From contig JANTQA010000047.1 of assembly GCA_027625915.1 (NCBI GenBank), positions 17,670,001-17,734,000 of the forward strand: DNA of 64,000 bases. Reading direction: 5' to 3'. Below are positions 1-12,179 of the stretch, piece after piece. The DNA comes from Anaeramoeba flamelloides. Lineage: Eukaryota > Metamonada > Anaeramoebidae. The notes under the pieces are model-generated. The model was not told where the DNA came from, made no database searches, and saw only the letters and a program-made list of their open reading frames with translations. A program made the translations under genes and the position numbers. Positions within the stretch are counted from its first letter, which is position 1. The number at the start of each line of letters is the position of its first letter.

Positions 1-300
1 GTAACCTTTGTTTCAATTATTAATTCTTCTTAACTTGGTTTTGTTTTCATTTTTGAAGGGGAAATATTTGTTTGACAAATTTTTGATTAACAAATTACCT
101 ATTTGTAAAGAATTCCCAAAATGAATTTATTTATGATATTTCATTTTAATTCATCTAATTCTAGTTTTGATTGAGAAAATAGAATATTTTTTTAATACTA
201 CCTCCCCTTAGAAAGTAAGATTTATTTGATTTGTTTGTTTAATTTTATAATTTATTTACTTTCTATTTAAAAAACTTAAAGATAATTCTGATCATTATTG
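1..300. repeat. dispersed repeat, copy 1 of 2, cut by the window edge
   Basis: This stretch aligns by eye with 41385-41625 in the same orientation. Both contain the landmarks AATTCATCTAATT, AAAGAATTC(C/T)CAAAATGAA and a CTTC/CCCCTTAGAAA-like run in the same order. No coding potential is visible. It is probably an old transposon remnant of unknown class; its left end lies outside the window. Confidence 0.45.
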
Positions 301-1237
301 AATAGTTTTCTCAATTTTTCTTTTTCTCTGTGTTGGATATTTTGTTTCTTTTTTTTTTTTTTTTTGATTTTGAGAATTCCAACTTATTAATTTAATCTTT
401 GGAATAGTATTGTTGGTTTTAGATAGTTTGATAAAAATATTTGAAAAAAGAATTTTAAAAATAAAGGTGTGAAAAAAAAATTTGTAAAATTATATTGAAT
501 AATAATGGGGTAAAAAATTCAATGTAATAAAGTGTTTATATTATCATCCAAATTAAGAAGAAAAAGTAAAAAAATCTTTGAAAATAGCCATGGTAGAATT
601 TGTTTTTTATTCATGAGTTCAACAAATTTATCTTGAAAGGGGATTATACTTTTTTGGTCTTCTAAAAGAAAAGATTTGTTTTAAATGTACAACCCTTCTC
701 GGTTCTATTGTTTGGTTTGTTATAGGATTAAAACCATGTATTCTTCAGGACACATTTCTCAGTTCCAAACATAATTTAATAAAACGTAAATTTTAATCAA
801 AAACTAAGATGCTCAAATAATTCAAATTGATGGTTTAAAGATCCAACTCTTGAATTACTTTAGGTTCGCTTTCTTTTCACCAATAGACTAACGAATGTGA
901 TTTTGGTTTCCAAGTTTCGCTATCTTGTGGCACTCTAAAAATATTTTTGGGTAAGGTTTTCCCAATGAAAAATTTTTAAAATGAGAAAATATACCTACTT
1001 TCTTAATTTATAAGGGCAGAAATTGTTTTTGATCTAAAAAAATTATAGATAATTGTTTTTCGAGAAGAAAAAATAACCGTAAATACCAAATTTTGAAGAA
1101 TTGAAGGTTAAAAATATCAAATAATATTAGAAGAAAAAAAATAGATCACAAAGAAAATTATTATCATTTAAAAGCTAGTCAGTATGTTAAAAAATCCATT
1201 TAATCTGAAAAATATTATTTTTTGTTTATTGGATATG
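301..1237. other. gene-free A+T-rich stretch
   Basis: No open frame with coding character is visible on either strand. The sequence contains a long T run near 350-365. Nothing else is recognisable. Confidence 0.6.
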
Positions 1238-2073
1238 ATTTAAGGATTATCTAAAATAAGGCCACTATTGCCTTTACAGGGATTAAAACACGATTGAAAT
1301 GTTGTCTTTATTTCTTAGTATCCAGAAGAACTATCAAATTTCAGATTTTTAGGAATTGGTAATTTTAACAGATCAGATTCTCATTAGCAAACCTATTACT
1401 GAAAACCATATCCCAACCATGTTTGTTCTAACTTTCAATTTTCAGAGGTAAAAATTGATTGTAAGACAATACTTCAATTAGAACGAACATGGTTGGGATA
1501 TGATCATTAAATTTATCGAAATGCAAATTTTTCTTTGTCATTTTAAAAATAATTTAAAATAAAAAGGGGAAAAGTTAGAAGTGATTTGTTTTTTATTTGT
1601 CATTCATTTTCATTTTTTGTTTTTCTCAAAATGTGAAAAATATTTTTTTTATTTTTTTATTTTTTCATCCTTTATTTTGAGAATTTTCTTGATCTTTATT
1701 TGTAAAAAAAATTTTATGTGTTCTGATCTTTTTTTGTAAAAAATTTTTTATGTGAGCTTTTCTACAAAAAAAAACACTTTTTTGTTGGAAACGATGGAAT
1801 TTAATATCGTCAATTTGGCTTTAAAGGGAAAAAACAATGTTTTTTTCATTTTTTTGAGGTTGCTAAAAATTAGCTGCGCTGAAAAAAATGACAAACGATT
1901 TTAAAAATCCAAAAAATGTTTTTGGGTTCAAAAAGTTGCAAAAAATTCGCAAAAAATTCGCAAAAATTATCAATTTTGGGTTTCTGGTGAATTGAAAAAG
2001 CTAAAGTGTCTAAAACAGTGGTGTTTTAACCCACCATACCCCAGAAATGGCCTTTTTTAGATAGTCCTTAAAT
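1238..2073. mobile_element. non-autonomous element with ~60-bp terminal inverted repeats
   Basis: The left end ATTTAAGGATTATCTAAAAT and the reverse complement of the right end, ATTTAAGGACTATCTAAAAA, match. The similarity continues inward through AAGGCCA to GGGATTAAAACAC on the left and GGGTTAAAACACCA on the right, giving arms of about 60 bp. There is no coding frame inside. It carries a separate internal palindrome at 1407-1502. The superfamily is not assigned, because no clear target-site duplication can be read. Confidence 0.65.
1407..1502. repeat. internal palindrome, 25-bp arms, 46-bp loop
   Basis: The arms at 1407-1431 and 1478-1502 read CATATCCCAACCATGTTTGT and its reverse complement, with one mismatch over 25 bp. 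It sits inside the inverted-repeat element at 1238-2073, so it is either a nested miniature element or a structural part of the host element. Confidence 0.7.
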
Positions 2074-2159
2074 ATAATTAAAAAAAATTAAATCACTGTT
2101 ATTGTATATATTTCTCAAAATTGGCATATTTTAGGTTTAATTCTTATTAATTGTAAACT

Positions 2160-2713
2160 CTTTTTCAAAAATTGTAACTCACTGAAATAATAAATTGAAA
2201 ATAAAAAATTATCCTTTAGTATTCAAGAACAATTAATAACTAAATATGATTTATAATTCATTTTTAAGCCATTCTAAATCTAAAAAAGCCTGGTATATTG
2301 AAAATTTAAAAAAATAAAACCAAAAACTAAAAAAAGTGAGTCAAAATTTTTGAAATGGGCATTACAGATTTTTTATTACTGAACTTTCACTGAAAAAAAG
2401 TTGAACAACAAGATTTTTTATGAATAATTAAATTCATTTTCAAAGACATTATATAGTTGAAATTTTCATAATGATTATTAGTATTTATAAAGATCTCTTT
2501 TTTTTTCCACATGATCTTAGAAAAAAGAAAAGAAAAGAAAAACAAAAGAAAAACAAAAATTTGAAAAAGCAGACCTAAAATTTGTAAAATTAAAAAAAAT
2601 GTTTCTGATCCAAAAATTTGAAAAATTTTTTTGTAAAGAATACTGGAATAAATCCTCAGAGCCACTCCCATTAACATTATAAAGTAAGTCGAAATTTGTA
2701 AAAAATAGTTTAT

Positions 2714-2754
<41 letters not shown>

Positions 2755-2765
2755 TGTTAATAATA
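2160..2765 (+). repeat. dispersed repeat family, copy 1 of 3
   Basis: The region aligns with 52970-53560 (direct) and with the reverse complement of 34620-35215. Shared landmarks in order are TGAAATAATAAATT, AAGCCTG(G/A)TAT, AATAAAACCAAAAACT, TTTGAAATGGGC and AAAGATCTCTTTTTTTTTC. It contains an (AAT)n microsatellite at about 2722-2752. Its long minus-strand open frame (poly-Tyr) is a product of the ATT/AAT repeat and not a gene. Confidence 0.6.
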
Positions 2766-2789
2766 ATCACCATTTGTAAGTTTAAATTT

Positions 2790-5300
2790 ATTGTGTTGAT
2801 AATTTTTATATAATTTTTTTCTTAACATTTAAAATCATATGATATGGTTTTTGTTTGGGTCTAAAATAGTTTTTATTTTATTTTTCATTGTATAAAGAAA
2901 ATTATAATATGGATATTAGCTCCCCATCACAAGGGATTTGTTAAAACTGGGAATAGAAATAATATTTAAGGTTAATGTGATAGGGTGACTATTTGAAATC
3001 ATTAGCTTTTATAATAAAATAAAAAAGAAAGTTTTATCTTAAAAATGGTAAAAAAAAACAATATATTTTTAATGAAAAGATGTTTATTTAAAATAATCCA
3101 AAAGCTTGTTTAAATAATATTGAAAATAAATATAGTATTAAAATACAATTCAGCAGCAATAAAAATATATTAAACTTTATTAATTTTTTTTTCATTAAAC
3201 AATATTGTTATAAAATAAATAATTATAAATCAATAACTGCATTTTTTTAATCAAATAATTATATATAATAATAAATAATAATAATTATAGTTAGTTATTC
3301 TTTAACTTTACAATAATTCACAAATTTTTGTTATCTTTTTTTTTTCAAAGAATATCAATTTATTATTTTGGAATTTTAGCTGTAAATATTGTAATATGAG
3401 TGTGTTATTTGTATTATTCTTAAACAAAATAGTAATTACCAAGAACATTTTCAAAGGAAATTTGGCTATATTATAAATTTCCAATATTTTAGAAAAAAAT
3501 AATAAATAATATATCATATAATTTAATTTTATTGTATCTCATCAGTATATAAGTATCTGTTTTGAAAAGGATTTTTTTAACTTTTAATTTTTTTTTTGAA
3601 AGAAAGTCCAGTTTAAAAAATAAAATTAATGGTCACAAATATTATGTTCTTGTTATGATATCCAATCAAAGATTTTAAGAAACTTTAAACTCTCATCTAT
3701 TTTTCAATTTCAAAAAAAAAACCTATGGATTCAATTGACTATTTATATCGAAAGAATAATTGTAAGAAATAATAAATTTTATCTTTGAATTTTATATGAT
3801 TTTTTATCATATTTTAATTAAATTTGGGTGAAAATGATATTTAAAATGATTAGTCCCTGAAATTCAAATATTAACTGATTGAAATGAAAATCGTATTAGT
3901 AAATTTTATAAATTATGCTTTTCCTTTATTTGAAAGATAAAAAAAATCTTTTATGGGATGAATAACTCTTATTTATTTTTTTCCCAAAGGTAATAGATTG
4001 CATCTTTACATTAAGGATCAATTAAATCCGATATGGATCCCTATTTATCAACTTTAGAGAGACCTGTTATCATTTTTAGGGAGTTAATTTTTACAAATGA
4101 TATTTTCTGTCAAAAGACCTAATCGTATTTTATTTTTATTTTTGGATCAAATTAGAAAAAAAATTTCAAAAAAATTCTATTTTTCAGAAATCTCACTTTT
4201 AGTAATTTCTGAGAAATATGTAGGAGCAAATAAACTTGAAAAGTTAATCTTAAATTAAAAATACAATAAAAATAAATCAAATATTGAATCCTTGAAGATT
4301 TAAAAAATTGATAATCTATTCTATTCACAAAAACTTATTAAATTTTCTTGAAATGTAAAAGATTAAAAAATACTCTGATCCAGATAATAAGAGTAGACAA
4401 GGAACTTTTTGTATTAAAATTAGTTATTTTGTAATATCGATTATTTTTATTTTTTATTTTCAAATTATTAATCTGAATTGGTTTCAATTTAATTGAAAAT
4501 CTTGAAAAAATTGAAAAATAATTGTCAATTTTATTGATAAGTTTGGTCTCTTGAGTATTTGATAACTCACTGAAAAAATCAAGACCGGTTTATTAATTTT
4601 ATTAAAATTAAACAAATTAAAAAGTATTTCTTTCATTTATAAGTTGAATTTTACAGATTTTAAAAAAGTATTTTGGGAAAATTTTTAATTTTATTATTTA
4701 GGATGTGCTCAAGTATTTTTATGTTTAATAAATAGAAAATATTGATTTCAAATTTTTATGAATCAAAAATTTATATTTTTTCAAGTTTAAAATAATTATT
4801 GTATTTTTTTTAAATTAAGTAGATTTTTTATACTGGGAGTTTTCCAAAACTTACGGGTTTTATTTTTAAAGGGTATTTTTGGGGCATCTCGATTATAGAC
4901 AATAAGATTTCATTCTTCTTTCAAAGAAAATATTTTTTTTTGAAAAATAATTCAGTAATATGTTGGATTTTGAACTTTTCAAAAATACAAAAATTGGATC
5001 AGTCTTTTTCGAACAATAATTCAATTTCCGAAAATAGCATTAAAAGTAAGTTTACTTTTGGGGTAATCATAATTTTTACTTCTCTTATCTATTCCAAGAT
5101 GAAGGGAAATTTTTTGAATTTGCTATTGGATTTTAATGAAGATTTTTTTGAGTTTACAAAGTCCCTTAACAAAAAAAATTAAAATTCTATTGGGAAAACA
5201 AATACTGATTAAACTTAAAGTGTTTAGTAATAGGAAATGTTTGAGACTTTCACAAAATACAAAATTGCCTTTTTTCATTTTTTGTTCTTTTTCGCAGATC
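2790..5300. other. gene-free intergenic region upstream of ARPC2
   Basis: Only short A+T-driven open frames occur here (for example about 4940-5182 on the plus strand, which lacks an ATG start and any recognisable similarity). No repeat shared with the rest of the window was noticed. Confidence 0.5.
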
Positions 5301-5312
5301 CACTAAACAAAA

Positions 5313-6391
5313 ATGATTATTATTTCACCAGAAAACAGAATCCTTAGGGACGTTTTAACAAAAAGATTTAAATCGTAAGATTCTTTCTTTTTTTCTTAAA
5401 ACAATCACAAGACTTTTTCTTTCCCAAACAAAAACAAAAAAAATCCAAACAAAAACAAAAAAAAAAAAAAAAAGAAAAACTCTTCTTTTTTTCTCCTTTT
5501 TGTAGCCCTCAAAATTTCTTTGAATTTACTTTCAAAATAAATTTTTTTTTTAGTCCTCTTCTTGGCTTGGATATTTTATCTCTTTAATTTTTTTTTTTTA
5601 AAAATCCAAAAAAAAAAATTAACACAAATAATCTTTGTATTTGATTTTTCTAAAAAAAAAAAAAACAAACAAAAAACAAAAACAGCCAAAACGAACGAAT
5701 TCCATGTGACATAGTTATTGCAGACTTTGATGGTGTTACTTATCATATCTTAACACTTCGAGAAGAAACAAATGTAGTATATGTTTCCGTATCCATTAGG
5801 ATCTTTGAAGAACTTCTCAATTTTGGAGCCCAAGACATTTTAACTCGAATTTATGGCGACTTAATTGTCGATCCTGAAGAAGGCTATGACTTTTCCTTAA
5901 GAATCGATCTTGAAGAAAAGAAATCCGATGCTGCCAAAATCATCAAAGATGTTGCACTCTTAAGAAGAAACATTATTGGTGCTCCTTTCCTCTTTGTTTT
6001 TGAAGCAGTGTCAAGAGGCGAAGATCTTGGCGATCAAACCGCTAAATTTGAATACAGATCAGAAGAATCAATTTTCTTAAAACCTTCAACAGACAAAGTC
6101 ACGGTTGTGTTTTCCATTTTATTTAAAGACAAAGACGATCAAGTGTTTGGTCAAGTTTTCTTAAAAGTAAGTAAAAAAAATTGATAAAAATCAACAAAAT
6201 TTTTTTTTTTTTTTTTGGATTTTTTTCCTTTCTCTTGATTTAAAAAATTTTTTTTTCCTTTTTTTTTTTTGTATTCCCAAAGATTAAATAAAAAAAAAAA
6301 AAACACACTATTTCTTGGGAACCTTTAAACAATAATTTCACAATTGAAGTTTTCTTTTAAAGCAAATATTTCGTGGTTCTCTTTGTTTCTG

Positions 6392-6426
<35 letters not shown>

Positions 6427-6885
6427 TCCATCCCAACAACAAAATATTTATCTACTTTTCTTATTTTTCTGAAATCTTTCTTATTTCCACAATCAAAAAC
6501 CACTTTTCCTTCAAAGGAATTTGCAAGTCAAGCCAAAAAGGTTCGAAATGCGCCATATGTCACATATTCGAAAGTGCCACCACAAGAAATTGAAGAATTT
6601 CAACTTAAGGAAAGAGACGACGTAGCTTATTTGTCTGTTGTTCTTTTTGAAAGACACTTCGACACAAGAAAAAGAGGCACCTCCGTCGATTTAATTCCAT
6701 CACTTCGTGATTATATCCATTATCATTTAAAATGCTGTAAAGCTTATCTCCATCAACGAATGAGAGCACGAGTAAACGAATTTTATAAAGTCTTAAACAG
6801 AGCAAGACCACAGATCGAAAACAAAGAAAAGAAAACAATGTCTGGCAGAACTTTTAAACAGCAAAAGACTGTTAAACGATGGTAA
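5313..6885 (+). CDS. ARPC2: Arp2/3 complex subunit 2 (ARPC2, p34)
   Basis: ARPC2 heterodimerises with ARPC4 to form the core of the Arp2/3 complex, which nucleates branched actin filaments. Exons are 5313-5374, 5686-6166 and 6517-6885, joined by a 311-bp intron (GTAAGA donor) and a 350-bp intron (GTAAGT donor); phases agree at both junctions. The product is 303 aa, very close to the family's ~300 aa. Family landmarks appear in order: ADFDGVTYHI near the N-terminus, RIYGDLIVDPEEGYDFSL, DKVTVVFSILFKDKDD, then in exon 3 LRDYIHYHLKCCKAY, HQRMRARVNEFYKVLNRARP and the basic tail KTMSGRTFKQQ. The chosen ATG gives MIIISPENRIL, matching the start of other ARPC2 proteins. The gene appears intact. Identification rests on recognition of several diagnostic segments and is firm. 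Confidence 0.96.
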
Positions 6886-8125
6886 AGCAGATGAAATCTG
6901 TGTTTCACCAATAATCTAAATAATACTTTAGAAATAAATATTCTGTTTTTTTTTTTATTTTTTTTTCTAAAAATTAAAACTTTTTTTAACAAAGATCAAA
7001 CCTTTTAAATAATTTTAAAAATGGAAATATTTCCAATGTTATGATCAAACAGTCCTCTTTTTTCTTTTATTTCTATCTAATAATAAAGCATTGATTATGT
7101 TCAGGTTTAAATGCTATTTATGTTTTTGATTTTATTTTTTTACTTTGTTTTTAATTTTTTTTCAATTATTAAATAACAATTAGTCTTAGAAATGAAAAAC
7201 ATTATCGATGTTTGAGATAAAAACACATCTAAACAATTTATGTCTAAGATTTTATCTTTAGGGCTTGTTGATTTCTTGTTTTTATTTTGAAAATTACAGA
7301 ATTTATTCATTTTTTGTTTTGATGATTCATTTGTTTAAGCGTTTAGCGTCAACCAAGAAGAAGCCTAAGATCAAAGTATCTTGTTATTGGATGAAACCAC
7401 ATTGGTGCTACGTGATTTAAATGTTTCTAAAAAATTGATTAGACTAGTAGGAATATTTGTTGATCTCATCTATTAAAAATGATCGATGTTTATACAAAAA
7501 ACAACAATTTCAGAATGAAATCTGCATTTTGCCATAAATTTATAGGTTGAATTATCAATATTCAGACTACATGGTTTCAAAATAATCTTTCTTAAATTTG
7601 TGGCAAAATGTATATTAGTTGTTAAAACATTCAGATTTTTTTTAAAAATATAATAATTAACCAATAAGTTGTTTTGAAAAAATATTTCAGAAATATTGGA
7701 AATATATTGATTTCATAATTTAGATCTAGATAAATAGCGAATAAAACGAATATGTCTATGGGTTTTTATTTTGATAATTATCGGGTTGATCTTTGAAATT
7801 AAAAAATTTAAAAAATCGTCACTTTTGGAAGTTCTAAATATCAATTAATTCATAGAGGAATACTATTATTTTGGGGTTTTTAATTTTTAGATTTGGATAG
7901 GGCGTTGGAAAAAAAAATTTCAAAATGAAACTTTTAATATAGATCATTAGTAAAAAATTCTAATAATTTATTATGTAATACTGTTTGTAATATATATTTT
8001 TTAAGGTTAATAGGGCCATGGTGCAGTAATATCATTTGCGCCGAATTACAACATATTTTTATTATAGAGGGATCTATTCGAGGCTAATCTCTCAACATGA
8101 TGGTTTTTTGAATAGTTAAATAATA
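6886..8125. other. intergenic region downstream of ARPC2
   Basis: There is no gene-length open frame. A short island at about 7321-7430 is less A+T-rich than its surroundings (see findings). The remainder is A/T-rich without recognisable structure. Confidence 0.5.
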
Positions 8126-8662
8126 TAAACCACGTTCCAATGATTTTGACACTCCCAAAATCAAAAATATGCACAAAAAAAAACGGAAATTTATTCTATT
8201 TTTCCAAACATGATAAAAAACTACATCCAAATAAGCCAGTATTGATGTTTTTATAAGTAATATTTTTTATCCAAATAAAAGAAAAAAATATAAATAGAAA
8301 AAATAAAAATATGTGTGTCCAAAATAATGAAACGAGCTGAACAATAAAATTCTTATTTATAAATTTATTGAAATTTCACCAACAATTGTTGGTCATCAAA
8401 TGATGAGATACCATTGGTAAGTTGTATGTGATTTTTCTATTTACCAAAACCCATCACTATATCTTCTATCAACCATCTAAAAAAAAATACAGATCCAACC
8501 AAACAGATTAGGTGATTGGGAAAAATGGAAATGAAAACAAAAAAATAATACAAAAAATGAAATAGTTAATAAAATCAGTTTATTTCCAAATTTGATGTAA
8601 AGGGTAGTATTTTTATTCTTTCAACTGTTTAAACTCTGTCCAAAATTTTGAAATTTGGCTTA
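8126..8662 (+). mobile_element. MITE, GTTCCAA...TTTGGACA-type ends, copy 1 of 2
   Basis: About 535 bp, alignable end to end with 36315-36847 in the same orientation. Shared blocks include TGTGTCCAAAATAATGAAAC, TGAAATTTCACCAACAATTG and TTCTTTCAACTGTTTAAACT. The ends are inverted repeats: CCACGTTCCAATGATTTTGA at the left against the reverse complement of TCCAAAATTTTGAAATTTGG at the right. TA dinucleotides flank both ends, as expected for Tc1/mariner-type insertion. No coding frame is present. Confidence 0.7.
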
Positions 8663-9600
8663 TATGTATTGAAATGAAATAGGGTAATTTGGGTAAAAGT
8701 TCTTTTTGGAATATTCCGATTTGTTATTAATTATTAAATTTGATAATACAACCAAATTCAATGTTATAGACTTTTTTTGAGAAATAAGGAATTTGGTAAT
8801 TTTTGAAATTATTAATTATCATAATTAATAATTTTAACTTTTTATAGCTCTTTATTTGAATAGTTTTTTTTTTTTTTTTTGATTTGTAAAGAAAACTTAT
8901 CTTCTGTTTTATAAACTTATTTAAATTTACAACGGTGAGAAAATAAAAATGAACCAAATAAATTCTTTTGGAAAAATGTAATTTAATTTTATTGGGTCGC
9001 TCCTCTTTAATGATAATAATAATAAAGTTGTTTTTTAAATGTAAGTAAAAAATAAATGATTATATATTACATTGCAAATATTTATAGTAAATGAAAAATT
9101 GTGATAAGTTATATTTTTTTATTTAAAAATGATGTACTATATGGATCACAAATGTATTTGCTTTGAAATAAATCAAAGTCAAGTACAATCATAACTTTAT
9201 ATATTTTTCTATTTGTTTTTTTTTTTCATTTTTTTTTTTACTTTAACACAATTTTTTCTTATTATCAAATTTAAAATCACTTTCGAAAAGCAAATTTATT
9301 TCTTATTTAATTTATTTGGGGGTATTTTCCAATAAAAAAAAACTTACAATTAATTAAGGATGACACGAAAGTTGAAAATAGTGGATAGTTTTAAATGGTA
9401 AACCAAATCAATCAAGTTCAAAGCTTTATACCATCCTAAAAAGTTAAAACTGTAAAGATGAAAGTTTCCATTTATCTTTTATTTTTTATCAAATTCGAAA
9501 ATTTTATTATCAATAAGCGATTGTTCTCATTTTTAATCAAATTTTCAATATATAATATTGTAAAAAATTTCTAATATAAAAACAATCCCCGTTAAGATTT
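8663..9600. other. gene-free stretch
   Basis: A minus-strand open frame at 8727-8957 is A/T-driven (poly-K) and shows no family resemblance. Nothing else is supported. Confidence 0.5.
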
Positions 9601-10045
9601 TTAATTGATAATATTAGTAAAATTGTTATGTATTTTAAATATTTAGAATAAAACTTTTTAAATTTATAACTCACACATATATTAGAATGATGATCAATTA
9701 AATTACACTTGTTGAAAACAATCATACAATAAATCAAAAAACAAGAATCAAAATTAACCTTTTTCAAATTACATATCAAACCTCTATAAAACTTTATTGT
9801 TTTTCAAAATAAGTAGATCTACTTATGCTATCAAACAATTACTTGAGTATTCTAGAAACGCCCTGCTTTAATGAACTTTTGGTGGGTTTATGACTGAGTT
9901 CATCAAAAATTTGATTAATTATAAAAAGGTTTGATTGGAAATAAAAGAGTTTAAAAGAAATTACATAACAATTTTCCTAATATTAACAATTAAAAATCTT
10001 TGTCAGGGTTCTTTTTCTGACAGGTATTTGTTTCAATGCATTAAT
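9600..10045 (+). repeat. dispersed repeat related to the element at 29063-29555
   Basis: This segment aligns with the reverse complement of 29060-29460. Shared landmarks are ATTAGAATGATGAT(C/T)AATT, CATATCAAACCTCTATAAAA, AAGTAGATCTACTTA and GAGTTCAT(C/A)AAAAA. It looks like a partial or more diverged copy of the same MITE family. Confidence 0.6.
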
Positions 10046-10400
10046 CAAAAAAAACTCATTATTTTGAATTATCATCAACAAACAATAGATTAAATATTTT
10101 TTATTCTTAAATAAAATGGATTTCAAAACAAGAGTACCAACTTTCATTCAGGTATCTTCATAGAAAAAAAAAAAGGTTATCTCTCTGATTGCACAAAAAA
10201 AAAAGAAAAGAAAATAAATAAAAAATACAAAAAATTTAAGGTTGATTGCCAAATTTTTATTATAGAGAATCTTTTGGTTTAAATAAACAAAAAGAATCCA
10301 ACAAGTAGAATTAACAATATTTATCTTTTGAATTAAATTCAAGTAAAAAAATAAAAAAAAAACAATATTTAAAAATGGTTAACAAACATATAAAATTTGT

Positions 10401-11473
10401 TTAATCTTTTTTCTTTTTTTTATACTCTTCCATTTCAGTTTCATACCTTTCTTTGTCTTTGTCACATTGTTTTTGATAAGGCTATAAAATAATAATAATA
10501 ATAGTTCATAAAAAAAAAATAAAATAAAAATAAAATAAAAAAAAAAAAAAAAAAATTTAGATTAATAAAAAGTTACAAAAACAAAAATTAAAAACAAAAC
10601 AAAGTTACCTTTTTATCTTCTTCGGTCATTTCACGCCATTCTCTAGAAACTTCTTTTGCAATGTCCCCAAAGGAAATCTCAGGATTTTTTTCTTTTAATT
10701 GTTGTCTTTTTTCGATGCTAAAAAAGTTATAGGCTGATCTTTTTCCCTTTGGTGCGTTTGGATCTTTCTTCTTCTTATTCTTTTTCTTCTTTGATTTCTT
10801 TTTTTTCTTTTTTTTTGACTTTTTCTTTTTTTTTCTTCTTCTTTTTTTTTTTTTTACGCCTTCTATCAGAGGATGATGAGCTTGAACTGTCTGACGAACC
10901 TGAGCTTGAACTGTCTGACGAACTCGACGATGAGGAACTTGAGCTTGTAGATGAACTTGAGCTTGAACTGTCTGAAGTGCTTTCTGATGATGAGCTTGAA
11001 CTTGAGGATTCTGGTTTGTTTTTTAAATACTCTTTATATTCCTTTTCATATCTTTCTTTATCCTCAAGTGCTTTTTGAGTATAGTGCTAATGTGTTCCCA
11101 AAAAAAGTAACGTATAGAAGTGATTGTGAACATTGACAAAAAGAGAAATAGAAGATACAAAGACACAAAGCAATGGATTTGTAAAAAAAAATTCAAAAAA
11201 ACGTTAAATTTTTTTAGTTGAGGATTATGAGAAAAAGAACTGATGAAAAATTTGAAAACCAAGAAAGTTTCTTACCTCTTTTTGTTTCTCAGTGATCACG
11301 TGCCACCTTTTACTCACCTCTTTGGTTATTTCACCAAATTTGAGTTCTGGGTTTTTTTCAACGACTTTTTTTCTTTCATCAACACTGAAAAAGATAAAGG
11401 CTGATCTTTTACCCTTTGGTGCATTTGGATCTTTCTTCTTCTTCTTTTTACCTTTTTTTCTTCTTGATGGCAT
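10401..11473 (-). CDS. HMG-box protein with two HMG boxes (HMGB-like)
   Basis: HMG boxes bend DNA in chromatin. Exons on the minus strand are 11473-11276, 11086-10609 and 10481-10401 (about 251 aa). Box 1 begins DPNAPKGKRSAFIFFS and ends over the first intron; box 2 begins DPNAPKGKRSAYNFFS and ends over the second. Between them lie a Ser/Asp-rich stretch (many casein-kinase-2-like SSD/SSE sites) and a long Lys tract. Both introns (189 and 127 bp) interrupt the boxes at the same place and phase 0 (after TEKQKE and TEEDKK), pointing to internal duplication. The ATG at 11473 (MPSRRKKGKKK) is preferred over an upstream in-frame non-ATG extension. The reading frame before and after the Lys tract (about 10819-10858, including a 14-T run at 10842-10855) differs by one base, either a homopolymer error or a real frameshift. 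Confidence 0.85.
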
Positions 11474-11974
11474 TTTATTTGGATTCAACAACAATTCGTT
11501 TTTTTTTGAGTAAATGATAAGTTATAAAAAATGAAACTCAATTTGGTTTTTAATTTTGAATATTATTTAGTAATTTAAAAGTCTAAACCATTTTTATTGA
11601 AACGTCCTAAAAGAAATGATATTCAAACCACCACTCTATTTAGAAATGAAAATAAAAGTAACGTAAAATTTTAAAAAAGTAAAAAGTCTCTTCACAACTT
11701 CATTCCTACAGCTCTTTTGTAGGGTGTCTGAGAAAATCAAAAACTTTTTCTAATTTTGACTATTTCAATGTCAATTTGATAATTTATTAAAATGTTCATG
11801 TGATGAGAAGAAAACTTACAATAAAAAAATGTCTCTGAATAATTCTCATTTTTATTTTGTGATCCATTTAACGAATCTTAAAATTTAACAGTTTTTTCCA
11901 AATAAAATTTCTGTTTTTATGACAATACTAATAAAAACAAAAAAATTTCAAAACACTTTTTAATTCTATTTGCA
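11474..11974. other. intergenic, likely upstream region of the HMG gene
   Basis: There is no coding frame. No recognisable promoter element or shared repeat was seen. Confidence 0.4.
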
Positions 11975-12172
11975 TTATACCAAACCTGAGTATATAACTC
12001 TTTCCCAACTATTCTTTGCAATGAGTGTATAACGAAGATCAACCAATTCGACAAGTTTCTGAAAATTTAAGCCACTTGAATCCTTGATTTCAAAGCTAAG
12101 GTCAAAACATTTTCTAAAATGGAAAAGGAAGAAAAAGTTTCCAAACCTTTGTTTGTATTTATTAGCAAACAA
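11975..12172 (-). pseudogene. possible hAT-type transposase fragment
   Basis: The minus-strand frame encodes GLNFQKLVELVDLRYTL near its C-terminal half, resembling the 'F..lv..l.p.Y..ps' segment found in hAT/BED-zinc-finger transposases and derived proteins. Codons are less A/T-driven than in neighbouring random frames. There is no ATG-initiated complete gene, no zinc-finger pair and no further domain nearby. It may be a relic or part of an unannotated exon; the call is weak. Confidence 0.3.
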
Positions 12173-12179
12173 AAAAAAA

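Noticed and set aside
2387-2773. 128-residue minus-strand open frame with a poly-Tyr start
   Set aside because: It is generated by the (AAT)n microsatellite within a dispersed repeat; the other copies do not preserve it.
10749-11078. Plus-strand acidic frame rich in DELELE
   Set aside because: It is the antisense shadow of the Ser-rich segment of the HMG gene, which has clear HMG boxes and splice sites on the minus strand.
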